Counted from the stretch's first letter, positions 17,320 through 25,475 are shown. The stretch is DNA of 64,000 nucleotides from Steroidobacteraceae bacterium (GCA_041395505.1 JAWLAG010000002.1:847358-911357), one strand, 5' to 3'. Notes: a model not told the origin generated them from the letters alone. Numbers and translations: made by a program.

Positions 17320-17658
17320 TCAACTTTCCGGATCGTACATGAACTCACGCAGCTCTTGCGCGCAGCGGCAGGCTTTTGCGATTTTGGCGGCCCAGTGAAC
17401 CGCCAGCTCGCGCGAGTTGAGCTCGAGAACACAGAAGCCGCCATCAAATTCCCTGGTTTGGGGATACGTCCGATCGGTGATTCCACCGTCCGCTCCGACC
17501 AGCACTGGCGCGATGCTGGCGTTGATGCCGCCCCCGAAAACATACACACCTGCCTTTTTCGCCTCCCGAATCACAGAGCGCGCCGCCTCGCCGACGGCTG
17601 CCATCTCGTCGCTCGGAACCTTCATTGCAGCCGCTGGAAAGGATATGAGGTATTTCAT
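17320..17658 (-). CDS. YciI-related (YCII/DGPF) family protein
   Basis: 112-residue protein of the YCII-related ferredoxin-like fold: MKYLISFPAAAMKVPSDEM, AGVYVFGGGIN, FDGGFCVLELNSRELAVHWA and a C terminus CRCAQELREFMYDPES. Family members occur beside sigma factors or as stand-alone genes; chlorinated-catechol and other small-molecule roles have been described only for distant members. The start at 17658 matches the family N terminus. Confidence 0.88.
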   Translation of the reverse strand: MKYLISFPAAAMKVPSDEMAAVGEAARSVIREAKKAGVYVFGGGINASIAPVLVGADGGITDRTYPQTREFDGGFCVLELNSRELAVHWAAKIAKACRCAQELREFMYDPES

Positions 17659-17734
17659 GATCGTATCGCTTCCGATCAAAGTTTGGTTGAGAGGGTGGAT
17701 ATCAGGTTTCGCAATGAATCAGGCATTAGGCAGT

Positions 17735-18580
17735 TCATATCCCCGGACCCTTGAGCTCGATGATGTTTCCGTCCGGATCCTGGAAGGAGAGCGACAGACC
17801 ATCGCCTTCGGCGCCAAAGTTTTCACCGGCAGGTCCGGAAGGTTGGATGCCGAACTTTGCGAGGTGCGCGACGATGGTCTTTTCATCAAACGGCTCTACT
17901 CGCAGGCATAGGTGATCAACATTGCGTCCACCGGCTACAGGGTCTTTGCCGCACCGACGCCCGAGTTTTCCATCGATGGCAACGAGGTCCACCATGGAGG
18001 CGCCGGCACGGATGTGAACGAGACCCAGATCCGGCCGGCTGCGGACTACCTTGCAGCCGAGTACTGATTCGTAGAATGACACGCTCGCATCGATACTTCG
18101 TACTCGGAATACCACGTGATCGATACGTTCGACGGAGAACGGTGGCGGGACGGTACGGCTTCGAAGGGCAGAGAGAGCCACTCGATCCAACTGCGGCAAT
18201 TCGTCATAGATTCGGAACCACGGTGACTTCGCCTCCACCAGGATATGTCTTTCGGGACGAAGAACCGGATCGTCATCGAGCACTCCAGCGTGCACTTCGA
18301 GGAACTCGACCGCCGCCTGCAAGTCGGGCACCGGCGAGCCACACCGGCCGCAGAAGCACGTTCGATACGGCGGTGGAGTATCGCGAAGCGGAGCTTCATA
18401 CCGGCGCAATAGTTCTTCGCCCTGCAGAAATTTGAAGTCCTCGCGATGTGCGCTCAACCAGGGCAAAAAAGCCGAGCCGCTGGCCTTACGGCAGCGGCTG
18501 CAATGACAGAGCTCAAAGGGCCCGATGAGTCTCACTACTTCGAACCGAACAGCACCACACAGGCAGCCACCGCGGATCAT
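17735..18580 (-). CDS. GFA (CENP-V/GFA) domain fused to a VOC domain
   Basis: 281-residue two-domain protein. Residues 1-120: glutathione-dependent formaldehyde-activating-like zinc fold with GGCLCGAVRFE, CHCSRCRKASGSAF and CFCGRCGSP supplying the zinc cysteines. Residues 150-280: VOC domain beginning ERIDHVVFRVRSIDASVSFY and ending SFQDPDGNIIELKG. The linker at about 128-148 is in one frame with no internal ribosome site noticed, so the fusion looks genuine. These two domain types are normally separate genes; together they suggest thiol-adduct or glyoxal-type small-molecule handling. Confidence 0.85.
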   Translation of the reverse strand: MIRGGCLCGAVRFEVVRLIGPFELCHCSRCRKASGSAFLPWLSAHREDFKFLQGEELLRRYEAPLRDTPPPYRTCFCGRCGSPVPDLQAAVEFLEVHAGVLDDDPVLRPERHILVEAKSPWFRIYDELPQLDRVALSALRSRTVPPPFSVERIDHVVFRVRSIDASVSFYESVLGCKVVRSRPDLGLVHIRAGASMVDLVAIDGKLGRRCGKDPVAGGRNVDHLCLRVEPFDEKTIVAHLAKFGIQPSGPAGENFGAEGDGLSLSFQDPDGNIIELKGPGI

Positions 18581-18642
18581 TGTTCACCCTCGGCCTGAAC
18601 AATTGGCCTGTTGGCAGTTTGTGTTCCATTTGGACGGCAAAT

Positions 18643-19365
18643 TCATCGCACGGCCCACCCGCCCGCTACGGGGAAAACCTGCCCGACGAAGCAGCTCGCC
18701 GCATCACTGCAAAGATAGGCTGCGAATAGTGCATCTTCTCGGGCATCAACGAGCCGCCCCAGGGGCACTTCCCTTGCCAACCGGTCCTGGAATTTTGGAT
18801 TGGCCTGTACCTCGGGCGGAAAGTATGTCGGGTTGTCGACGAAGTTCTGCGCAATGGCGTTGACCTGGACATTGTGCGGCGCGAGTTCGACGCCCACTGC
18901 CTGAACGTAGGCCAATTGAGCGCCACGCGCTGCGCTGTAGGTTGAAGTGCGCTTCATGCCGCGTAGCGCAGCGGCGCTGCCAATCACAAGGATCTTTCCC
19001 GATCGACGTGCAACCATGGCTGGGGCCACGGCCTTGACCAGGCGTGGCAGCGGATCCACAAGAGCGGCGAACGCTGAACGCCACTCCTGCTCCGTCACTT
19101 CAGCGGCTATCGTTGTGGGTGCCTTGAATGCGAGATTGGCAACCAGGCTATCGATGTGACCGGCCGCCTTGAGCGCCGCATCGACTTCCTCCTGACTCGA
19201 CAATTCGTTGGTGCTGGCAATAACCTCCGCCCCCTGTTCGGCGAAAATTTCGCACAAGGCGGGACCCATGAACTCCGATGCATGGGTGACGAGAACGCGT
19301 TTGCCCGCGAGGGCATTCTGCATTTTGCTCACGATTTCTGTTTCGGTCCTATCGCTTGCGTTCAT
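18643..19365 (-). CDS. Halohydrin dehalogenase-like SDR-fold protein
   Basis: 240-residue short-chain-dehydrogenase fold without the NAD(P)-binding TGxxxGxG. In its place is VLVTHASEFMG, which fits T-x4-F-x-G (T27, F32, G34). The catalytic residues fit S-x12-Y-x3-R: S130 in VIGSAA, Y143 and R147 in STYSAARG. Ordinary SDRs have Lys where R147 stands. Both patterns together are the published signature of halohydrin dehalogenases, which turn vicinal halohydrins into epoxides plus halide and run epoxide opening with azide, cyanide or nitrite. The C terminus SCFVGQVFPVAGGW also resembles HheC. ATG 19365 has TAAGGT upstream and overlaps the GNAT gene, suggesting coupling; a later ATG (19323) lacks a ribosome site. 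Activity is inferred from motifs only. Confidence 0.8.
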   Translation of the reverse strand: MNASDRTETEIVSKMQNALAGKRVLVTHASEFMGPALCEIFAEQGAEVIASTNELSSQEEVDAALKAAGHIDSLVANLAFKAPTTIAAEVTEQEWRSAFAALVDPLPRLVKAVAPAMVARRSGKILVIGSAAALRGMKRTSTYSAARGAQLAYVQAVGVELAPHNVQVNAIAQNFVDNPTYFPPEVQANPKFQDRLAREVPLGRLVDAREDALFAAYLCSDAASCFVGQVFPVAGGWAVR

Positions 19366-19762
19366 ACCTTAGCTCACCACTGGCGGTCGATCCAACGAAT
19401 TGCCATCCTGCCGCTTCGTAGAATCCCTGTGCCCGCGTGCCGGGTTCTGTCGTCAACCAAAGTCGCTCCAGACCCTGCGACCATAGCCACGAAACCATCT
19501 CATCGTGCAGGAGCCGGCCGTAACCGCGCTGCTCGTGATCCGGGTGAACGAAGAGTGCCCAGATATTGCCCGTCGTCCGATTGCCTATCGCGAAGCCGAC
19601 GACCTCACCAGCGGATTCGACAACCCAGCCGCGGCCCGACACTTCTATGGACTCGCAGACTTGTTGATCGCTGATCGTCGTCGAGACCAGGCGATTCTCG
19701 CGCACAGCACGTCGCACTCGCTGGATGGCAGGAATATCGGAACGGACCGCCGGACGCAACAT
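19349..19762 (-). CDS. GNAT family N-acetyltransferase
   Basis: 137-residue acetyltransferase: MLRPAVRSDIPAIQRVRRAV at the start, the acetyl-CoA pyrophosphate loop HPDHEQRGYGRLLHDEM near 75-91, and GTRAQGFYEAAGWQFVG near the C terminus. The start at 19762 fits the family N terminus; the frame is open far upstream only because it runs antisense to nothing conserved. It overlaps the halohydrin-dehalogenase-like gene by 17 bases. Acceptor unknown. Confidence 0.9.
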   Translation of the reverse strand: MLRPAVRSDIPAIQRVRRAVRENRLVSTTISDQQVCESIEVSGRGWVVESAGEVVGFAIGNRTTGNIWALFVHPDHEQRGYGRLLHDEMVSWLWSQGLERLWLTTEPGTRAQGFYEAAGWQFVGSTASGELRYERKR

Positions 19763-19802
19763 GTGTTGACAGCCGTCCGGCGGTTCGCGATGCCGTACGT
19801 GA

Positions 19803-20658
19803 CTAGCCAAGAGCCCAATCGGCAGCAAGCGCTCCAATCTTTGCCAGAACGGCTTCATGCCGTGCTTCGACCTGCTCCGTGTACTCACCACTGTCAAAAT
19901 ATGCGGTAATGATGACCGCCGGCCGGCCGGGCGGGAAAGTAATGGCGATGTCATTGCACTTGTTGGTAGTGCCCTGCACGCGCCCGGTTCCAGTTTTGTT
20001 GCCGGATCGCCATTCAGTCGGCAGGCCCGCACGCAGGCGAGTGAAGCCGGTTTTCGTGTTCTGCATCCAGCGCACAAGACGCTCGCGCGTGCTCGACCGA
20101 AGAAGGTCTCCTGTCGTAAACCGCCGGACGAGTTGGGCCATTGCAAGAGGCGACGTGGTATCACGCATGTCGGCGGAGAGCACCAGGCCCAGGTCGGGCT
20201 CAAAGCGGTCAAGTCGAGTCACCGCATCGCCCATTTCCTTGAACTTCCGGGTGACGGCGGCCGGCCCGCCGAGGCGTTTGACCAGGAGGTTTGCGGCTGT
20301 TCCATCACTCAACTCGAGTGCGGCCTGCGCCAACCTCTCGATGCTAAGTCCGCCATGGGCGACACTCTTGCGCGTCACGGGTGCCCATGGCAGCAAGTCA
20401 GCTTCCGTGTAGGGCAGCAACTCCGCCAGATCCAGCCGACCATGGTCCGCTTCGCGCAGGCAGACTGCGACCATCGGCAACTTGAACGTTGAGCACATTG
20501 CGAAGCGCTCATCCATTCGATTGCCACCCGTCTCCCCGGTTACGACGTCGAGAAAACAAACACCCAGGCGCGACTGACCGGTCTCGAACGCCTTGCGGGT
20601 ATGCCACCAGTGCCGGCAGGAGTGCGGATACACCCAGGAGCTCACGCCTGGTAATCAT
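19803..20658 (-). pseudogene. bla: Class A beta-lactamase, frameshifted from its Tat signal
   Basis: The mature part (to about 20600, stop at 19803) has all class A boxes: CSTFK with the Ser70 nucleophile, SDG where most enzymes have SDN, an omega-loop Glu in FEPDLG (Gly where Asn170 is usual) and NKTGTG. A Tat signal peptide, MITRRELLGVSALLPALVAY, starts at 20658 but in another frame; reading on from it gives PQGVRDRSVAP and not the lactamase. The lactamase frame has no signal of its own. One indel between about 20590 and 20620 explains this. The product would not reach the periplasm, so the gene is probably inactive unless the shift is a sequencing error. Confidence 0.75.
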
Positions 20659-20698
20659 CGATTTGTTCTCGTGGCAGTACAGCAAAAGAATCCCGGTA

Positions 20699-21136
20699 TC
20701 ACTTCTCGCCCTCACTATTTCTTGTTTTGTCCAGGTAACGCCACGGCTCGCCATTCGTGTGGACTCGAAACACGAGTATCTTCGCGCCTTGATCACCGGC
20801 CGTTGCCTGATGGCGCTGCTTGAAGGCGACATGGCCGACCGTACCGGGCGCGCCAATGATGGGCGGTGCATCGACCCTGTTGATGACAGGATTGCCTTCG
20901 AGGTAATAGTGAAACTCCTCTCCAGGGTGCCAGTGCCAGTCGAGTTTCCCGTTGGGAGGGATCTCGACAATGTCGATGAGTACTTCACGCCCGTGCGTGA
21001 ACTCGTCCGATAGGCTGGCGGTCAGTAGATTGGTGACTCTTGATCCCTCCAAAGCGCTCAGTGCGGGGACGGCAAGTCCCACGGCCAAGCCGGCCGCAAA
21101 CGCCAGTACGATCAGATGTACCCGTGACCTGGTCAT
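20699..21136 (-). CDS. Exported cupin-domain protein
   Basis: 145-residue protein with an N-terminal export or anchor helix (RSRVHLIVLAFAAGLAVGLA) and a single cupin domain: KLDWHWHPGEEFHYYLEG (metal-ligand HxH and E) and GHVAFKQRHQA. ATG 21136 has the ribosome site AGGGAGAA. The stop is 40 bases before the beta-lactamase signal-peptide start. Likely a small periplasmic metal-binding protein; no substrate evident. Confidence 0.82.
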   Translation of the reverse strand: MTRSRVHLIVLAFAAGLAVGLAVPALSALEGSRVTNLLTASLSDEFTHGREVLIDIVEIPPNGKLDWHWHPGEEFHYYLEGNPVINRVDAPPIIGAPGTVGHVAFKQRHQATAGDQGAKILVFRVHTNGEPWRYLDKTRNSEGEK

Positions 21137-21167
21137 TTGGAATTCTCCCTTTGCATTTTTTTGCACC

Positions 21168-21186
21168 TCGTAACGCTGCAGATCAG
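21168..21186 (-). repeat. Possible attC half-site remnant
   Basis: The stretch CTCGTAACGCTGCAGATCAG nearly matches the outer arm of the leftmost intact attC (CATAACGCTGCAGCTCAG at 24728). No partner arm with GTTAGGC follows, so this is at best one decayed half. It sits directly upstream of the cupin gene, the position a cassette boundary would take. Confidence 0.3.
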
Positions 21187-21205
21187 TCTGAGACTGGCGC
21201 CGCAA

Positions 21206-21556
21206 TCACTGACCACGGAATATGAAGTACACGGCCCCAAGTATGCAGAAACCAGCCCAAAGATAGTCGAGCTTTATGGGCTCCTTGAGGTACAGGAGCG
21301 CGAATGGGACGAAGACCGTCAGTGTAATGACTTCCTGGATGACCTTGAGCTGGGCAACACTCATGACGCCGAACCCGATTCGATTGGCGGGAACCTGGAA
21401 CAGGTACTCGAACAGGGCTATACCCCAACTGATAATTGCCGCCACCACCCATGGTTTGTGCGCGAGCTCCTTGAGATGTGCGTACCAGGCGAATGTCATG
21501 AAGACGTTGCTCGCGAGTAGCAGCAAGACTGTGATCAAGGCAGGACGCATGGGCAT
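21206..21556 (-). CDS. DMT family (DUF486) membrane protein
   Basis: 116-residue four-helix inner-membrane protein of the DUF486 branch of the drug/metabolite superfamily: PALITVLLLLASNVFMTFAW, then WVVAAIISWGIALFEYLFQVP, VITLTVFVPFALLYLKEP and YLWAGFCILGAVYFIFRG. The start M at 21556 (or 21550) is the family start. Its start almost abuts the stop of the DUF1697 gene (21558). Transport role unknown. Confidence 0.88.
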   Translation of the reverse strand: MPMRPALITVLLLLASNVFMTFAWYAHLKELAHKPWVVAAIISWGIALFEYLFQVPANRIGFGVMSVAQLKVIQEVITLTVFVPFALLYLKEPIKLDYLWAGFCILGAVYFIFRGQ

Positions 21557-21557
21557 G

Positions 21558-22103
21558 TCAGATCCTTGGGACCGTCGCCGCATCGTGAAGTTTGAGTACG
21601 GTGGCCCAGTTTCTGGTAGTAACGGCTTGCCCCGCTTTACCCAGCAGCGCAATAGCGGCCGAACTTTTGAGTATGCCGTTCGGGCAAGTGAGGTAGGCCG
21701 CCTTCTTGCCCATCAGGAACTGGTCTGGTGGACGAACGATCTTGGAGATCTCCGCCAGGCCCTTGAGGGTGGTTGCCGTCTGTGCGAACGCCACCAGCAC
21801 ACGGGAGGGGTCGGATGATTCCGATACAAGTCCATTGCCTGCGAAGATTGCTCGAAAATCTGCGATCGACTTCACAACGACCGGGACGTCGAATCCGAAC
21901 TTGTCGTGAAGTGCCGCAGCGGTCTCGTCAGACAGGGTAGCGGCTGATACTTTGGGCATGGCCACGACAGCATTGCCGCTATTGAGCAGGGTCTGCACCT
22001 CATTGCAGCCAAGCGCGAGGAGCAGCGCCTTGAAGTCCGCCATGGGAACGCGCTTGGCCTTGCCAACGTTGACGCCCCGAAGAAGGACTACATGTGTGTA
22101 CAT
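21558..22103 (-). CDS. DUF1697 family protein
   Basis: 181-residue DUF1697 protein: MYTHVVLLRGVNVGKAKRVPM at the N terminus (family start), GCNEVQTLLNSGNAVV, FGFDVPVVVKSIADFRAIF and TTRNWATVLKLHDAA at the C terminus. Soluble. No biochemical role established for the family. Stop is one base before the DUF486 start, so the pair is coupled. Confidence 0.9.
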   Translation of the reverse strand: MYTHVVLLRGVNVGKAKRVPMADFKALLLALGCNEVQTLLNSGNAVVAMPKVSAATLSDETAAALHDKFGFDVPVVVKSIADFRAIFAGNGLVSESSDPSRVLVAFAQTATTLKGLAEISKIVRPPDQFLMGKKAAYLTCPNGILKSSAAIALLGKAGQAVTTRNWATVLKLHDAATVPRI

Positions 22104-22230
22104 CGTGGTTGGAACACCTTGGCCAGTGCGACGCCAAATGGGGCGAGCATTAGGTCTCCGGGTAAAAAATCCCCCGCGAATCATTGTGGCGGCGCACCGC
22201 GTGCCGCCGTGGATGCGGTTGAGCGCGTCG

Positions 22231-22611
22231 TCAGACTTCCGCAATCGCAGCAATTGACACTTTCAGACCGGGAATCCGGGCCGGCAACTTTGCGCCCTGC
22301 CGTGCGGGAGGATCTCTCGGAAACCACTTGAGCCACTCCTCGTTCATGCCTGAAAAGTCATCTTCATTTGCAAGTACCACCGTAGCACTGACGATTTTCT
22401 CGAGGGAACTTCCAGCGGCTTCAAGGATGGCGGAAATGTTCTTGAGGCACTGCCGCGTCTGCTCCTGGATCGTAGTGCCGACGATTGCCCCGTTAGTTGG
22501 GTCATTGGGTGCCGTGCCTGAAACAAAAATGAGCCCCGCAGCCACCACGGCCTGACTATAAGTGGGTGGTGCCTTCGCAGCGTTGCTAGTAGCGATGACT
22601 CGGCGAGACAT
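22231..22611 (-). CDS. ridA: RidA family protein
   Basis: 126-residue YjgF/YER057c/UK114 protein; canonical RidA hydrolyses reactive enamine/imine intermediates of PLP enzymes. Features: PPTYSQAVVAAGLIFVSGTA (residues 15-34), NISAILEAAGSSLEKIVSATVV, and a C-terminal PARQGAKLPARIPGLKVSIA. The Arg that binds the 2-ketoacid carboxylate in canonical RidA (in the usual PxRxx segment) corresponds to PPARQGAKLPAR. ATG 22611 has GGAGCTGCT upstream. Likely cytosolic trimer. Confidence 0.9.
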   Translation of the reverse strand: MSRRVIATSNAAKAPPTYSQAVVAAGLIFVSGTAPNDPTNGAIVGTTIQEQTRQCLKNISAILEAAGSSLEKIVSATVVLANEDDFSGMNEEWLKWFPRDPPARQGAKLPARIPGLKVSIAAIAEV

Positions 22612-22664
22612 AGCAGCTCCAGAAAAGAAGGAAACTCTACTTGCGATGCGGACGCAGGGATCCA

Positions 22665-22721
22665 CGCCAACCGCTGAGCACCCGCACTTTATCGTTCATG
22701 CGCTGCAGCGACAAGTTCTTG
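22665..22721 (-). repeat. Degenerate attC site (cassette fossil)
   Basis: The 57 bases contain in order CGCCAACCGCTGAGC, GCACTTTATCG, GCTGCAGCGACAAG and GTTCTTG. The inner blocks are those of the intact 88-base attC sites further right (for example 30136-30223), with the terminal GTTAGGC worn to GTTCTTG. It lies just downstream of the minus-strand DUF1801 gene, exactly where that gene's attC would be. Confidence 0.65.
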
Positions 22722-22779
22722 AACGGCTATCGCTCTGGCATGTAGTCCGTACATCTTGTGCACATTTGACTCATTCGTA

Positions 22780-23175
22780 TTACTTCAGACGTTCAAGGCG
22801 CCCCTTTCGTTTGACCAGATTCTTGTAGTCCCACTGGATTTTTCGAGCTTTCTCCAACCAACGGGCCAGGTCCTTCGTGCAAACGTCTTCGACAGACGTA
22901 AAGCGAATCTCGGCGGCTTTGAATTTGCCTTCCCTTTTGAGGCTTGCATCTTCAAAAGACTGTCCGCTCCAAAAGAGAAGTCGTACGCAGTCCTTCAGCT
23001 CGCTATAGCCCACGATTGGGTTACCGTCGATAAACCAGACTGGATGTCCGTGCCAGATCTTGTTTTCTGCGCCTCGGAGATTTGCGTCGATTTCGCTTGC
23101 CAAAAGGTCGCCAATCTTCCTGTAACGTAGCGACAGGGACTGGTTATACGACTTGGTATCTTCGGGTCTTGGCAT
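22780..23175 (-). CDS. DUF1801 domain protein
   Basis: 131-residue DUF1801 (YdhG/frataxin-like iron-chaperone fold) protein: LSLRYRKIGDLLASEIDANL, ENKIWHGHPVWFIDGNPIVG, DCVRLLFWSGQSFEDASL and a C terminus WDYKNLVKRKGRLERLK. The start MPRPEDTK at 23175 is used; the frame upstream to 23310 overlaps the neighbouring gene. A degenerate attC follows its stop, so it may be an old integron cassette. Confidence 0.85.
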   Translation of the reverse strand: MPRPEDTKSYNQSLSLRYRKIGDLLASEIDANLRGAENKIWHGHPVWFIDGNPIVGYSELKDCVRLLFWSGQSFEDASLKREGKFKAAEIRFTSVEDVCTKDLARWLEKARKIQWDYKNLVKRKGRLERLK

Positions 23176-23198
23176 GGCGCGTCCACATTGTTCAAAAG

Positions 23199-23606
23199 CT
23201 AGTTGGAACGCCGCCGTCCGGCGGCCGCAATCGCAGCGCTGCGCTCCTTGTAAGCGATGCGAATCACCGAGTGCAGTCCTGGGACCTTGGTGTCGGCGAT
23301 CGCGCGGCACTTGATATGCCGCAGGTTTTTGCCCGTACCGTCCAGGGATACGCTGGAACAGGTGATATGGGCACCATGGTATAGGCCCAGATTCACATGA
23401 CTCGCGTACACCGCAACATAGGCGTAGTGCTCCGTCATCTTGTGTGGGCCGAGCCCAAAACTGATGATCCGCTGCCTAGGCCACGCCACTATGGTAGCCG
23501 AAGGGTGTACTGACAGGATCAAACTCCGAAGAGCCAGTACTATGGGTTGCAGCTTTTCCGGTGCGCCAGACACGATCCGGGATTCCGAGGCTGCGAGTGA
23601 TCTCAC
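23199..23606 (-). CDS. DUF1801 domain protein
   Basis: 135-residue DUF1801 protein distinct from its downstream neighbour: PEKLQPIVLALRSLILSVHP, ATIVAWPRQRIISFGLGPHK, YAYVAVYASHVNLGLYHGA and GTGKNLRHIKCRAIAD, with a basic tail ending GRRRSN. Twenty-three bases separate it from the next DUF1801 gene. Function unknown. Confidence 0.85.
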   Translation of the reverse strand: MRSLAASESRIVSGAPEKLQPIVLALRSLILSVHPSATIVAWPRQRIISFGLGPHKMTEHYAYVAVYASHVNLGLYHGAHITCSSVSLDGTGKNLRHIKCRAIADTKVPGLHSVIRIAYKERSAAIAAAGRRRSN

Positions 23607-23718
23607 GACGCCACGCCTTCTGCCGAAAACTCTGATCGAGCGGCCACGCGTCGGAGAGACGCGATGGTCTCGCTGCTGTATGGGGTATCGGTCCGATGAT
23701 GTGGAGCGTAGTTGGGCG

Positions 23719-23946
23719 TCACTTGCTCCACTTCCAAACTTCTCCGTCTTCCGGATGATCGATCGATTGCCGCAATCGGAAACCGAGCCGCTTCAGAATG
23801 CCAGTGGACGCGCTTTGCTGCGGCAACGTGAGAGCAACAAAACTAAGCCCACGCTCCGCGGCGGCGATAAAGCGCGGTTGTCTGCTCGAGAACTCCTGCC
23901 AACGATTCGGATGGATCGGGCGCCGCGACTTCAACTTCGCCGTCAT
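23719..23946 (-). pseudogene. GNAT acetyltransferase C-terminal remnant
   Basis: An open frame of 75 codons whose last 40 residues (FVALTLPQQSASTGILKRLG, then GFRLRQSIDHPEDGEVWKW) match the C-terminal end of GNAT acetyltransferases. The N-terminal acetyl-CoA-binding part is absent in any frame upstream. The whole stretch 23607-24068 holds nothing else recognisable, so it appears to be a decayed gene between the DUF1801 and VOC genes. Confidence 0.5.
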
Positions 23947-24068
23947 TTCTGATTGGCACGAGCATCATAGATACACCTGTAATGTCCAACGCCGGTGCTT
24001 ACGCCGTGAGCCGAGTGCGCGTGGAACGCCTTGTGAGGCCGCGTGGCCCGATCTGTGTACACGGCCGG

Positions 24069-24527
24069 TCACTTCGGCCGTGACTGGATTTCTAGTATGT
24101 TGCCCTCCGGGTCTGTAACGTAAACCCACGTGAGCTTTTTTCCCAGCGCGTTCGTGAGCGTGACCATTTCACCGACCGGTCGACCTCCAGCGGCGAGTAT
24201 GGCCTCACGCGCTGCTGCCACGTCATCTACTACGAAGGCGATGTGACCGAACCCGGGTCGATTTACTGCCGCGTTTGGTGCTTCTTTGAGGATGTTGTAA
24301 TTGAAAATCTCGAGCGTTGGCCCTTCTGGGCCGTGCCCCGGTAGGCGCAGATGTTCGCCGCGCAATTCCGCGCCCGGTATCCCCGTGCCGCGTTCCAGAT
24401 CCGGCCCCTTGAAGTCGCGCACCGGCGGCACGGGCACGCATCCAAACAATTCCTGGTAGAACCGAGAGAGTGCCTTCCAGTCTTTTGCGATGAGGTTCGT
24501 GTGTCCGTATTTTGCTCCAGCGATCAT
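24069..24527 (-). CDS. VOC family protein
   Basis: 152-residue single VOC domain: AKYGHTNLIAKDWKALSRFY near the start, PGAELRGEHLRLPGHGPEGP, PGFGHIAFVVDDVAAAREAI near 93-112 and VYVTDPEGNILEIQSRPK at the end. ATG 24527 has an excellent AAGGAGGGG Shine-Dalgarno. It is the last gene before the intact cassette array; no intact attC follows it, and 24528-24725 contains only a possible fragment (GTTGTTATGG at about 24688). Confidence 0.9.
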   Translation of the reverse strand: MIAGAKYGHTNLIAKDWKALSRFYQELFGCVPVPPVRDFKGPDLERGTGIPGAELRGEHLRLPGHGPEGPTLEIFNYNILKEAPNAAVNRPGFGHIAFVVDDVAAAREAILAAGGRPVGEMVTLTNALGKKLTWVYVTDPEGNILEIQSRPK

Positions 24528-24725
24528 TCGTCCCCTCCTTAATGTGGGCGATGGTATGCAACACAGCGCGGTTGCCGTCCCGCGCTGGCGCTGTGCTGTC
24601 GCCCGCCCAGAGACTAGGAAAGAATAATAGAGTTCTTCGAGTGGCGGCCAAAGCTTTCGCAGCATCGATAACCCCAAGGCGACTGCGTTGTTATGGGTTA
24701 GCGCTGAACCCTCGCTAGAACCGAC

Positions 24726-24812
24726 GCATAACGCTGCAGCTCAGCGGCGGTGCGTTGCCGCACCTGGAGTGGCACCTTATCCATGACCGTCCGCTGCAAC
24801 TGCTTGTTAGGC
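24726..24812 (-). repeat. attC 1
   Basis: Outer boxes GCATAAC (24726) and GTTAGGC (24806-24812); arms GCTGCAGCTCAGCGG and CCGCTGCAACTGCTT are complementary. Leftmost intact site; supplies the TAA stop of the membrane-protein cassette. Confidence 0.85.
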
Positions 24813-25472
24813 ACCATGATGCGTTCGACTTTTTTTAAGGGTGAATACGCTGGTTACCAGCATGATCAACCCTGGCAGCGCGGCCCAAAGGGCCAGGCCC
24901 CGCCAGACGACTAAGAGGCCTAGATCGTTGCATTCGGGACCCTTGCACGCGACGAAGTCCCACGATAGCCATTGAAGCAATGGGAATGCGAGCAAGCAAC
25001 CACCGGCAATAGCCGTGCGTTTCGGAAAGCGCCTAGCGACGGCCCATCCAAGTACCGCTAGAACTATCGCAGCAGCGACAACGCCACCAAGACCAAGGGA
25101 ATCGGCAACCAGCAGAACCGGGACCAATTGAATAGCGGCGACGCTTTCCGGGCTCACACTCGTGAGGATCAGCACGGCAGCCGAAAGAAACACGATTGCC
25201 AAGAGCCGGCGTCCGAGGGATACGCGAGCGCTCGAGATCGCCGTGACCAACATTGGCTTAATGCCCGCCGTTAGTCTGCGCCCTTGGTTCCCCTTCGCCG
25301 CAGCGAATAGTACGCCGGTCAAAACCAGCAGGGCGCCAATCGACAAGGCGATCTTTTACAACACCATCTCTGAGACCGGGATCGCGTCCTCCCAACCTGC
25401 GAGCCCCGCTATCCCAAGTAGAATAGCCGGCGCCACCGCTATAGAAAGACCGACGCTGACGAACCGGTTCAT
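24807..25472 (-). pseudogene. Cassette membrane protein split by an in-frame stop
   Basis: Reading from ATG 25472, only four bases from attC 2, gives MNRFVSVGLSIAVAPAILLG with a first hydrophobic helix, then a TAA at 25356-25358, then in the same frame a further helix (LSIGALLVLTGVLFAAAKG) and about 180 residues with five or so hydrophobic segments to the stop at 24807. A start at TTG 25346 would give only the shorter 179-residue product. The position of ATG 25472 at the cassette edge argues that it is the original start and that the TAA is a nonsense mutation. Not matched to a named family. Confidence 0.65.
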
Positions 25473-25475
25473 TGC

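Noticed and set aside
24660..24725. A further attC between the VOC gene and attC 1
   Set aside because: Only GCGTTGTTATGG is visible, without a pairing arm at a fitting distance; at most a fragment.
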